A stretch of DNA of 6,047 nt from JBBQIY01 sp964618405. Its GTDB lineage: Bacteria; Verrucomicrobiota; Kiritimatiellia; RFP12; UBA3636. The first letter of the stretch is position 1. Every line of letters starts with the position of its first letter. The notes beneath the pieces were generated by a model that saw only the letters and a list, made by a program, of their open reading frames with translations, had not been told where the DNA came from and searched no databases. Positions 1 through 5,938 of the stretch are shown here, in pieces. The stretch spans positions 1 through 6,047 of the forward strand of contig CAZUAY010000243.1 in the NCBI GenBank assembly GCA_964618405.1, given 5' to 3'. The position numbers and the translations under genes were made by a program.

Positions 1-8
1 GCCGAGGC

Positions 9-37
9 CAGCCACAGGGGAGAAAAACCTGTAGCCG
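9..37 (-). terminator. Hairpin downstream of the operon, possible 3' end
   Basis: Read on the minus strand, CGGCTACAGG (37-28) pairs with CCTGTGGCTG (18-9) around a 9-nt loop containing five Ts. All ten positions pair in RNA of this sense, two of them as G-U wobbles. In the opposite sense those two become C-A or A-C mismatches, so the structure suits an mRNA transcribed in the operon's direction. It begins about 100 nt after the last stop codon. No U-tract follows, so it is not a standard intrinsic terminator. It could be a 3'-end stabilising hairpin, part of a Rho-dependent end, or an interspersed repeat, since GGCTACAGG also occurs at the other end of the window. Confidence 0.35.
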
Positions 38-41
38 TTGA

Positions 42-51
42 TGACCGGTCA
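42..51. repeat. 10-bp perfect palindrome TGACCGGTCA
   Basis: TGACCGGTCA is its own reverse complement, and its half-site TGACCG recurs at 80-85. It lies in the 135-nt gene-free stretch left of the operon, which otherwise holds only the hairpin at 9-37 and a run of seven Cs at 68-74. It could be a regulator half-site pair for an unseen neighbouring gene. A 10-bp palindrome can also arise by chance, so no function is claimed. Confidence 0.25.
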
Positions 52-135
52 ATGAATCGTGAATGCACCCCCCCGTCACTGACCGATTACTCGTCACAGA
101 AAACCCCTACCCAGATACCTGCACAATGCTACTTC

Positions 136-1173
136 CTAATTTTTTCCGAGTAAGCGCTTCATGATGGCGAGGTCGAGGGCTTCGTAGTCGCGCTCGGCGA
201 TGAATTCTTCAATCTTATTCTCATCCATGGATCGGCTAATCTCCAATAGATCGAGGAAGATCTCGCGGCTGTTGGAAAGATGGCGGGTGGCCACCTCAGC
301 CTTCTGCGTGCGCATGGCTTTAACGTCCAAGCCTACCCACTCACCGTTCTGACCATAGTTGTGCTTGTCCAGGATTCGAACTTGGTTGAATGCTCGCCGC
401 AGGTCGACAGAACCGAACGATTTGTCCTGATCAAATTTAAGTCCGTTTTGATCATTCAGGTGTACGCTGAACAACCCGTTACAGGAGAGCGCGAAGCCCA
501 TCTCATCCGACGGATCGAGTCCGGCCAGAATCGCATGTGCACTCTCGATGACCACGCCGACCTTGCCGGGCTTGAGGCTGCGCGCGCCCAGGGCGAGAGC
601 ATGACCCACAGTCGGAATGTAGGTGTGATCCATCGGCTCGTTCGGTTTGGGCTCGACTGCAATGCGAACGTTATCGCCGTAGGTGAAGATCGCGTTCATG
701 GCAGCCAAAATTCGGTCTACAGCGACCTTGCTGTCTTTAGCCTCACGAAGGTAAGTGCCTTCACGCGCGAGCCAGAGGACAATCAGATCGGTACCCAAGG
801 CCTTCGCAATATCTGCGGTGCGTTCACTACGATCTTTGGCGTAGGCACGTGCCGCAGGATCATTGGCGGTGTAGCCGCCATCGATCGTTCGAGGGTCTTC
901 CCACATTCGTGGGGCCACAAACTCTGCCACGAGTCCGTGATCATCAAGCTTTTTCTTGACGGCCTCGGCCTCACGTATGATTTGCGCCGGTTTGAGCGAA
1001 TTCATCGCAGGGACGGCATCATCGTCGTGGAACTGAACGCCATCAAAACCAAGAGCCTTGTACTGCTCCAGTTTACGGTTAAACGGAATGGAATCTCGAA
1101 CGTTAGGCCCAAAGGGGTCTGACCCTTCGTGAATGTTCCAGGGACCGAATGAGAATCTAAATTTACCTGCCAT
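136..1173 (-). CDS. Class I xylose-isomerase-like TIM-barrel sugar isomerase (345 aa)
   Basis: This is a cytosolic metal-dependent aldose-ketose isomerase-type protein; its substrate is unknown. It aligns along its length with actinobacterial-type xylose isomerases: FGPWNI near residue 10 (W12), DPFG (F21), QFHDDD (H49, D52, the catalytic His/Asp pair), DGGYTAND, LWLAREG (W134), EPKPNEP (E174, K176), ESAH (E210, H213), FDQD (D248, D250), and GLDVK (D283). Spacing from E174 to D250 matches the Streptomyces enzyme residue for residue. One metal ligand differs: the Asp of the usual HIDLNGQNG is His here (H238, SVHLNDQNG). The Phe that normally lines the pocket before DGGFTAND is Trp (W91). At 345 aa it is about 40 residues shorter than the usual ~387, mostly lost from the C-terminal tetramer arm, although the final LD-AIMKRLLG segment remains. 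The start at 1173 follows AAGAAGG with a 7-nt spacing, 2 nt after the previous stop. A longer ATG start at 1233 lies inside the upstream gene and adds an unconserved 20 residues. Confidence 0.88.
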   Translation of the reverse strand: MAGKFRFSFGPWNIHEGSDPFGPNVRDSIPFNRKLEQYKALGFDGVQFHDDDAVPAMNSLKPAQIIREAEAVKKKLDDHGLVAEFVAPRMWEDPRTIDGGYTANDPAARAYAKDRSERTADIAKALGTDLIVLWLAREGTYLREAKDSKVAVDRILAAMNAIFTYGDNVRIAVEPKPNEPMDHTYIPTVGHALALGARSLKPGKVGVVIESAHAILAGLDPSDEMGFALSCNGLFSVHLNDQNGLKFDQDKSFGSVDLRRAFNQVRILDKHNYGQNGEWVGLDVKAMRTQKAEVATRHLSNSREIFLDLLEISRSMDENKIEEFIAERDYEALDLAIMKRLLGKN

Positions 1174-1175
1174 GA

Positions 1176-2180
1176 CTATGCCTTCTTTCCTGAGATTTTG
1201 GGTGCGAATACGCGTTGCGCAATTTCGTCGCAACTCAGCGACATTGCGGGTTTAACATTGTGAACAGTTTTAAAGTAGAGGGCTCCACACATCGCCTCCA
1301 GGCGAGGATGCTGACGTGGGTTATCGATCTCCATAGCACCGCGCACGACTCCGTTCGTCGGCTTCGCCTTCTCTCGGATGATGCGGAAAATTTCGGTGAA
1401 CGGGGTCACGATCTCTGGGTCGGCGGCGTTGACAAAGCCACCGTAGAGGCCTCGTCCTTTCTCGGCTTCGTTGCGCCAGATATCCCGATTGATCTCGTAG
1501 GCATCGCCACTATGGACACTGTCGAATGCAGGAACACGAGCTTTAATGTGGAAAGCGTTACCGATCAGGTGTGCGTAGGTTTCGAGTACGTCCAAATAGT
1601 CGTCGCCCATTCCGTGCGAATGCCCTGTGTCGATACCCCAGCGCAAGGAGGGTAGCTTTGTGGCCGCAATCGCGTCGAGATAGGTGCGCACTTGCTCGGC
1701 TGTCTCGCCGTTGCTGTCGTAGTGGTTATGGAAACAGAGCTGGAAACCCGGACGTAGCGAATCGGCGTATTCCGCCACCTGCGCGTAGGCGTCAACAGTC
1801 GTCTGAATGCTGTCGACAGAACCAAAGGGATGTATCATCGCGTAGGTCAGATCCGGGAAGAATTCCACCAGATTGTCGAGTTGCCGTTTCCTCTTTTTGA
1901 TGTAATCTACGGCCGATGCTGCGCCGCCAAAATACGTCCCCACAACCTTGGCTTCGCTGGGCAAGCTCGCAAGCGTCGCCTTGAGCGTCTCACGGTCACA
2001 CCCGTCCGCTGCAAGGCCTTCTGGGTTGAGCACCCCTTCTGGAATCTCAAGCTCGGAGATCCCTGAGGCGAGGAAGCTTTCCGCTGTCTGACGAACCAGC
2101 TCGGGACTGAAGTTGAAAAGTCGCGTGGTCGCGTAGTTGGTGCCCGTGATGGCTTGCCCAGTGAGTTGGATGGTATTCAT
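1176..2180 (-). CDS. IolE/hydroxypyruvate isomerase-type TIM-barrel sugar isomerase or epimerase
   Basis: Predicted 334-aa cytosolic TIM-barrel protein of the AP-endonuclease-2 superfamily (sugar-phosphate isomerases/epimerases, inosose dehydratase IolE, hydroxypyruvate isomerase). Metal and acid-base candidates lie at the ends of the expected strands: CFHNH (H151, H153), WGIDTGH (D184, H187), FHIKA (H211, K213), and AMEID (E284). This D-H-H-E pattern is that of a single divalent-metal site. Usual family length is 270-300 aa, so this member is somewhat long. The added length includes a segment around residues 214-250 rich in Asp, Arg and Gly. It sits between an oxidoreductase and a xylose-isomerase homologue, which points to a keto-sugar or keto-cyclitol substrate: isomerisation, epimerisation, dehydration, or cleavage of a 3-keto-glycoside are all possible. 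The start was placed at 2180, 10 nt after AAGGA. The alternative ATG at 2189 is only 1 nt from that Shine-Dalgarno and adds Met-Ile-His. Confidence 0.85.
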   Translation of the reverse strand: MNTIQLTGQAITGTNYATTRLFNFSPELVRQTAESFLASGISELEIPEGVLNPEGLAADGCDRETLKATLASLPSEAKVVGTYFGGAASAVDYIKKRKRQLDNLVEFFPDLTYAMIHPFGSVDSIQTTVDAYAQVAEYADSLRPGFQLCFHNHYDSNGETAEQVRTYLDAIAATKLPSLRWGIDTGHSHGMGDDYLDVLETYAHLIGNAFHIKARVPAFDSVHSGDAYEINRDIWRNEAEKGRGLYGGFVNAADPEIVTPFTEIFRIIREKAKPTNGVVRGAMEIDNPRQHPRLEAMCGALYFKTVHNVKPAMSLSCDEIAQRVFAPKISGKKA

Positions 2181-2190
2181 GTGTATCATT

Positions 2191-2195
2191 TCCTT
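2191..2195 (-). promoter_or_regulatory. Shine-Dalgarno AAGGA deciding the start at 2180
   Basis: AAGGA on the minus strand lies 1 nt before the ATG at 2189 and 10 nt before the ATG at 2180. A 1-nt spacing is too short for initiation, so the second ATG is preferred. Confidence 0.6.
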
Positions 2196-2209
2196 GGCTG
2201 AGGTGTTAT

Positions 2210-3397
2210 TTATTTAATTTCAGAAAGCTTGACGGGGCGTTTTTCATTTGCGGACACCATAACGGCTTCGAGTACGCGCTGTGTCTTGTAGGCATCTTCA
2301 AAATCCGAGATCGGGATGACAGGCTCGCGTCCGGCGATGACATCAAGGAAGCTTTTAGCGAGATTGATGAAGGTATGCTCGTAGCCGATGTGGTGCCCTT
2401 CTGGCCACCAAGATTTCATGAAGGGATGCGTTGCCATATCCGAGCAGTTAATCGTGGTCCATCCACGCGTAGCGCGAGGCGTTGCGAGATCACAGTATTC
2501 CAGTTCTGTCATCCGTTCAAAATCAAAACGTACGGCACCTTTTGTGCCGTTGATCTCGAATCCATTACGGCTCAGATTTCCCGTTGCCTGACGTGCGGAC
2601 TCGAAATTTGCAACAGCACCCCCACTGAAACGCGCAAGGAACAGGACGGTGTCATCGACCGTCACGCGCGCCTTGGTGCTTGCTTTTTGCAGGCCCTCGG
2701 CAATGCCGCCAGCGACTTGCCCCGTCATTTTGTAGCGTTGTTTCACAAATGTTTCCGCAAGGGCACCGGAGATTTCCGTAATCTCTTCGCCGGTGACAAA
2801 CCGGGTCATATCGATAATGTGCGCGTTGAGATCCCCATGGGCACCCGAGCCGGCCAATTTTTTGTCGAAGCGCCAAGCGAGAGGAACACTTTCATCGGCC
2901 CAACTCTGCAAATAGACTGCGCGCACATGGCGGATGTCGCCAAGCTTGCCGGCTTTGACAAGTTGGTGCGCAAAGGCCACGGCGGGAACGCCGCGATAGT
3001 TGTACCAGACGAAGCTCTTGCCTTTGGATTTTCGAGCGGAAAGCATCATCTCGCGTGCTTCGGCCAATGTACCCGCTAGCGGTTTTTCAGATGCGACATG
3101 CTTACCGGCCTCGAGGGCTTCAATCGCCATCTTTGCGTGCAGATAATTCGGCACGCCTAAATCGACGAGGTCAACCTCTGGCGAGGCGCAGACCTTTTTC
3201 CAGTCAGTGCAGACGTTCTGCCAACCCCACGTGGCGGCATAATCCGCTAGACCCTCTTGATGTATGTCACAGGCTGTATGCAAAACCGGCTGAATGGGAG
3301 GCGAGCAAAACCGCCCGGCCTGCCCCCATGCGTTGGAGTGCATTCGCCCCATAAATCCTCGCCCGATTAGAGCCACGTTTAATTTTTTAGTCTCCAT
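2210..3397 (-). CDS. Gfo/Idh/MocA family NAD(P)-dependent oxidoreductase
   Basis: Predicted 395-aa cytosolic sugar or cyclitol dehydrogenase. The N-terminal Rossmann fold starts with NVALIGRGFMGRMH (GxGxxG at residues 12-17), and the family's EKPLA motif (E104-K105-P106) closes the cofactor-binding half. The C-terminal alpha/beta domain carries GDLNAHIIDM (D189, H193), corresponding to the catalytic Asp/His region (DxGxHxxD-type) of inositol and glucose-fructose oxidoreductases. YNYRGVPAVAFAHQL and the following HVRAVYLQSW are typical of a subgroup common in carbohydrate operons. Length fits the family (330-400 aa). No signal peptide or Tat motif is seen, unlike secreted planctomycete members. 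It would oxidise a ring hydroxyl to a keto group, or do the reverse, supplying the aminotransferase or the TIM-barrel enzymes encoded beside it. Its start at 3397 follows GGAG by 10 nt and lies 22 nt after the preceding stop. An ATG at 3406 is also in frame. The exact substrate is not readable. Confidence 0.92.
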   Translation of the reverse strand: METKKLNVALIGRGFMGRMHSNAWGQAGRFCSPPIQPVLHTACDIHQEGLADYAATWGWQNVCTDWKKVCASPEVDLVDLGVPNYLHAKMAIEALEAGKHVASEKPLAGTLAEAREMMLSARKSKGKSFVWYNYRGVPAVAFAHQLVKAGKLGDIRHVRAVYLQSWADESVPLAWRFDKKLAGSGAHGDLNAHIIDMTRFVTGEEITEISGALAETFVKQRYKMTGQVAGGIAEGLQKASTKARVTVDDTVLFLARFSGGAVANFESARQATGNLSRNGFEINGTKGAVRFDFERMTELEYCDLATPRATRGWTTINCSDMATHPFMKSWWPEGHHIGYEHTFINLAKSFLDVIAGREPVIPISDFEDAYKTQRVLEAVMVSANEKRPVKLSEIK

Positions 3398-3407
3398 GTT
3401 TTTCATA

Positions 3408-3411
3408 CTCC
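3408..3411 (-). promoter_or_regulatory. Shine-Dalgarno GGAG deciding the start at 3397
   Basis: GGAG on the minus strand is 1 nt from the ATG at 3406 and 10 nt from the ATG at 3397. This favours the shorter protein, beginning Met-Glu-Thr-Lys-Lys. The arrangement copies that of the next gene downstream. Confidence 0.55.
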
Positions 3412-3419
3412 ATGTCGTT

Positions 3420-4628
3420 TTAAATCACCATCGCATTTTTTGCTTTAGCAAGCACTGCATCCACTTGCTTCGTCAATACTTCTTCGATCGGATGGCAAGG
3501 ACAGATATTGGCTTCATAAGCTCCTTGCTTAATAATCTCGTCCGTCGGGAGATAGCCTATAAAATCGTTGGCAAGCGAAACAAGAAGCGTAATACCAAAA
3601 GGACTCCGCTCAGCGAACTTCTTTCGATACTCACTCACAACTTCTCCTGGGAGCCCGAGCAAAACGCAGTCACCAGCAGCAACGCAGGAAATAGCAGTCG
3701 CTACGGTTTCCCCAGCGTTAACATGTGGGAAGTAAATCGCCATACGGCCTTCGAGATTCCATGTTGTAGTAAAAGACCAGGGTTCGTGAAGCGCGCTAAC
3801 GCCCGTACCCGGTATCGGCGTGAGTGTGGCAATACCCAGACGAACCCTCTCTGCGAGATCCTCGCCCAACCGCCGCACCACATCCTGAGACGTTTGAACA
3901 CAGGTTCGCGGATCAACATTGGCATGCCCCGAGACCGTGAACATCACGGTCTTTGCAATACCCGTCGCTTCGAGTGAATCTTTCAGGTAGCCGACATAAT
4001 CGGCAGAAATGCCTTGAGCATTCTGGCCGTACGTAACAGGGTGACAACCGAAATTAACCATCAACGCATCAAGCGAACCATCCGGACGCCGAACACCGAG
4101 CAAGTCGATCGTCGGATCATAATACCCAGTGCTCTTGCCTTCAGGGTCACTCCACACATTCGTCCACGTTCCATCAGGTTTTTGGGCACGACGGTTACTC
4201 GCCAAATTCGGTGCATCCGTTATCCCATGTACAAATTCGCCATCGGAACGGTTTTGCCACGCTTTTTTAGCGACAGCCACAAGCCGTTCTCGCAAGGCAA
4301 CAAAATACGCCGATTCCATCTCCGAACGTTCGCACCAAAGTGCATCGCTGACGTGTGGGCCGGAATGCGTGTGCGTGGCCGTAATCATGACCGCAGAGGA
4401 AGGCAGCCCTGTGCTCAGGGCTACCTCCTCGCGAATCGCGTCGGTCAGGGGCCGCGAAAACCCACCCACATCCGCTGAGATTAAAACCCACCCACACCCG
4501 TTAGACTCACAGACCAACGCTTCCGCCCGAAGGGGATGTTCTATCCATGTTGATTCCCGCGGTTCGTAACCCCAGAGGGTGACGCCGACAGGGGGTGTAA
4601 TATCGACAGTTGCGGTTCCGATTTTCAT
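3420..4628 (-). CDS. Neutral/alkaline ceramidase N-terminal-domain protein, probable Zn-dependent hydrolase, not a true ceramidase
   Basis: Predicted 402-aa protein matching only the catalytic N-terminal domain of neutral/alkaline ceramidases; it lacks the C-terminal immunoglobulin-like domain (full enzymes are roughly 650-780 aa). The start IGTATVDITPPVG is the domain's signature opening. The zinc ligands known from Pseudomonas ceramidase (two His, Glu, Tyr) have counterparts: ATHTHSGPH (H86, with H88), FGCHPVTY (H196), GLPGE (E329), and NDFIGYLPTDE (Y359). The conserved ceramidase GDVSPR-type hexapeptide with its essential Ser is ANVDPR here, so Asp239 replaces the Ser. No signal peptide is present, so it should act in the cytoplasm. 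These points argue against sphingolipid as substrate. An amide or ester bond of a small metabolite, such as an N-acyl amino sugar, is a reasonable guess given the aminotransferase upstream. It starts 11 nt after that gene's stop; the Shine-Dalgarno GGGG (4639-4636, 7-nt spacing) directly follows the TAA, suggesting coupled translation. Confidence 0.85.
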   Translation of the reverse strand: MKIGTATVDITPPVGVTLWGYEPRESTWIEHPLRAEALVCESNGCGWVLISADVGGFSRPLTDAIREEVALSTGLPSSAVMITATHTHSGPHVSDALWCERSEMESAYFVALRERLVAVAKKAWQNRSDGEFVHGITDAPNLASNRRAQKPDGTWTNVWSDPEGKSTGYYDPTIDLLGVRRPDGSLDALMVNFGCHPVTYGQNAQGISADYVGYLKDSLEATGIAKTVMFTVSGHANVDPRTCVQTSQDVVRRLGEDLAERVRLGIATLTPIPGTGVSALHEPWSFTTTWNLEGRMAIYFPHVNAGETVATAISCVAAGDCVLLGLPGEVVSEYRKKFAERSPFGITLLVSLANDFIGYLPTDEIIKQGAYEANICPCHPIEEVLTKQVDAVLAKAKNAMVI

Positions 4629-4639
4629 GCGTTTACCCC

Positions 4640-5782
4640 TTATTTAAGCGCGTTGATCCTTTCTGCAACCTGCTCAAGCGGCTTATTCCATTCTGGAGTC
4701 AGATAAACCGTGCGTTTCATAATATCGACGGAGTTCGGCGCAGCCGTTTCATCGTAACAGGCGTCCTTGCCAGCTTCGGTGAGGAACGGATTCACTTCAT
4801 CGCGATAAGCGCGCTTTTCAACGAGAGGCACCCAATTGAGGTAGACATGACGCCCTGCAGTCTTGAAGATGCTGCCACCCAACGAATTGCGTTCACAGAA
4901 CGAGTCACATTCAGCCGCTGTCGGGAAGGTCAATGCCAAGTTAACAGCCGACTCTGGATCGTAATGTGGGGCAACCTTATATTTCCCGGTTTTTTCTATC
5001 AATTCCGTAGCATAGCGTACGCGCTCTCGCCACGAGGCCATACCCGGATCAAGCCGTTTGAGCTGTTCAAACAGGATCGCGCCTTGTATGTCAGAGGCTC
5101 GGTAATCCTGCCCAGCAAAAAGCGGAACTTTAACCTTGGCGTCATACGCCTGCACAAACGTACCCGCATCATGATAATTTCTGGCACGATCGTAAAGGAC
5201 GGTATCATTCGTAAGCAACGCCCCACCTTCCCCGCAGGAAACGTTCTTGTAGTTGTTAAAACTGAAGGTGCCGATCGCGCCGATAGAACCAAGCCGTTTC
5301 CCCTTGTAAAGGCCACCAACAGCCTGACACGCGTCTTCCACAACAGGGATACCATGCTTGTCAGCAATGGCCATAATCCTATCCATATCGCAAGGACGGT
5401 TTGCCATGTGAATCACCATAATCGCCTTGGTCTTGGGCGTGATCTTGCGAGCCAGATCTTCAGGATCCATCGTCAGCGATTCGTCAATCTCCACTAGGCG
5501 CGGAATTGCCCCGAGCAATACGGGGGCCAGTGGCGTGCTGATCCACGTATAGGCAGACACAAGGACTTCGTCTCCCGGACCGATTCCGAGGGCAACCATC
5601 GCTGAAATTAACGCACTTGTTCCTGAGTTCATCATCAGCGCGTGCTTAACGCCAGCCATCTTGGCCAGTTCACGTTCTGATCGTGCAAGGTAACCTTCAG
5701 TACCCGATTGAAAACGCGTCAACCATCCTTTACGGATCGTTTCAGCCACTGCATTGATTTCTTCTTCACCGATTCCGAACAT
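4640..5782 (-). CDS. DegT/DnrJ/EryC1/StrS-family PLP-dependent sugar aminotransferase
   Basis: Predicted 380-aa fold-type I aminotransferase, the usual length for the family. It would transfer an amino group, typically from Glu or Gln, to a keto-sugar or keto-cyclitol. Visible motifs in order: FGIGEEEINAV at the N-terminus; MNSGTSAL (residues 51-58, phosphate-binding loop); VEDACQA (D150 contacts the PLP ring nitrogen, Q153 beside it); FSFNNYKN with the Schiff-base lysine K179; and CGEGGALLTND immediately after. YRASDIQGAILFEQLKRL near 227-244 is the family's conserved helix. It is the first gene of the operon; the Gfo/Idh/MocA enzyme two genes on could supply its keto substrate, as in other aminosugar and aminocyclitol pathways. 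The start at 5782 follows GAGG with a 6-nt spacing, and an in-frame TAA lies 33-35 nt upstream with no other ATG between. The substrate cannot be told from the sequence, and a catabolic role (removing an amino group) is equally possible. Confidence 0.92.
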   Translation of the reverse strand: MFGIGEEEINAVAETIRKGWLTRFQSGTEGYLARSERELAKMAGVKHALMMNSGTSALISAMVALGIGPGDEVLVSAYTWISTPLAPVLLGAIPRLVEIDESLTMDPEDLARKITPKTKAIMVIHMANRPCDMDRIMAIADKHGIPVVEDACQAVGGLYKGKRLGSIGAIGTFSFNNYKNVSCGEGGALLTNDTVLYDRARNYHDAGTFVQAYDAKVKVPLFAGQDYRASDIQGAILFEQLKRLDPGMASWRERVRYATELIEKTGKYKVAPHYDPESAVNLALTFPTAAECDSFCERNSLGGSIFKTAGRHVYLNWVPLVEKRAYRDEVNPFLTEAGKDACYDETAAPNSVDIMKRTVYLTPEWNKPLEQVAERINALK

Positions 5783-5883
5783 AATATACCTCGTATTCTT
5801 TTGAACTTTTTTGTCTTATTATAGACCGTTACGAACCCAAGTCTACCATATTCTTCGATTATAAACTCGTTCTTTTGACTCAT
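5719..5883 (-). CDS. Doubtful short upstream ORF (54 aa) overlapping the aminotransferase start
   Basis: An ATG at 5883 has a GGAG (5896-5893) 9 nt upstream and opens a Lys-rich reading frame, beginning MSQKNEFIIEEYGRLG, that runs 64 nt into the aminotransferase gene in another frame. The part before the overlap is AT-rich and matches no family I recognise. Its start codon sits within a 13-bp tandem repeat. It could be a translated leader affecting initiation of the first operon gene, or simply a chance ORF in a 5' UTR. An ATG at 5904 extends it by seven residues but falls inside a possible -10 element. Confidence 0.15.
   Translation of the reverse strand: MSQKNEFIIEEYGRLGFVTVYNKTKKFKRIRGILCSESVKKKSMQWLKRSVKDG
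5790..5803 (-). repeat. Third, diverged copy of the leader repeat, overlapping the Shine-Dalgarno
   Basis: CAAAAGAATACGAG on the minus strand resembles the tandem units at 5865-5890 (CAAAAGAATGAG, CAAAAGAACGAG) with two inserted bases. Its end supplies part of the GAGG ribosome-binding site of the aminotransferase. The similarity is clear over 8 bases, but the functional link is a guess. Confidence 0.3.
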
Positions 5884-5890
5884 TCTTTTG
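5865..5890 (-). repeat. 13-bp tandem direct repeat in the operon leader
   Basis: Two adjacent 13-mers on the minus strand, CAAAAGAATGAGT (5890-5878) and CAAAAGAACGAGT (5877-5865), differ at one base. They lie 83-108 nt upstream of the aminotransferase start, just after the candidate promoter, so probably in the 5' UTR. Possible roles are a regulator site, an RNA-binding-protein site or a small slippage duplication. Confidence 0.6.
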
Positions 5891-5899
5891 TGCTCCAGT

Positions 5900-5935
5900 A
5901 TCATAATGTCATATTTGCTCAGCAGTCTTAATCAA
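5900..5935 (-). promoter_or_regulatory. Weak sigma70-like promoter candidate for the operon
   Basis: On the minus strand, TTGATT (5935-5930) is followed after 16 nt by TATGAC (5913-5908), each 4 of 6 to consensus. A better -10 hexamer, TATGAT (5905-5900), lies slightly downstream but has no matching -35 at 17 nt. Transcription would start near 5893-5901, giving a leader of about 110-120 nt. It is the only stretch upstream of the first gene with both elements at a workable spacing. Confidence 0.3.
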
Positions 5936-5938
5936 AAT

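Noticed and set aside
1..135. Partial gene at the left edge
   Set aside because: No open frame with family-like sequence or a ribosome-binding site is visible on either strand. The stretch holds only the hairpin, a short palindrome and a C-run.
280..1122. 280-codon plus-strand ORF antisense to the xylose-isomerase homologue
   Set aside because: It lies wholly opposite a well-supported conserved gene, shows no recognisable motif, and its composition is that of a reversed coding strand.
1174..1233. Upstream ATG start giving a 365-aa xylose-isomerase homologue
   Set aside because: The extra 20 residues lie inside the upstream gene and do not resemble family N-termini. The ATG at 1173 has a strong Shine-Dalgarno at 7 nt.
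3294..3977. 227-codon plus-strand ORF spanning the ceramidase-like/oxidoreductase junction
   Set aside because: It crosses two genes on the other strand, is Arg/His/Cys-rich in the manner of antisense translations, and has no recognisable domain.
4610..5497. 295-codon plus-strand ORF opposite the aminotransferase
   Set aside because: The opposite strand carries clear DegT-family motifs throughout. This frame has no family features and no good ribosome-binding site context.
5783..5900. Riboswitch or attenuator in the operon leader
   Set aside because: I see no recognisable aptamer consensus, no strong terminator/antiterminator pair and no run of regulatory codons; the best hairpin in the stretch is about five base pairs.
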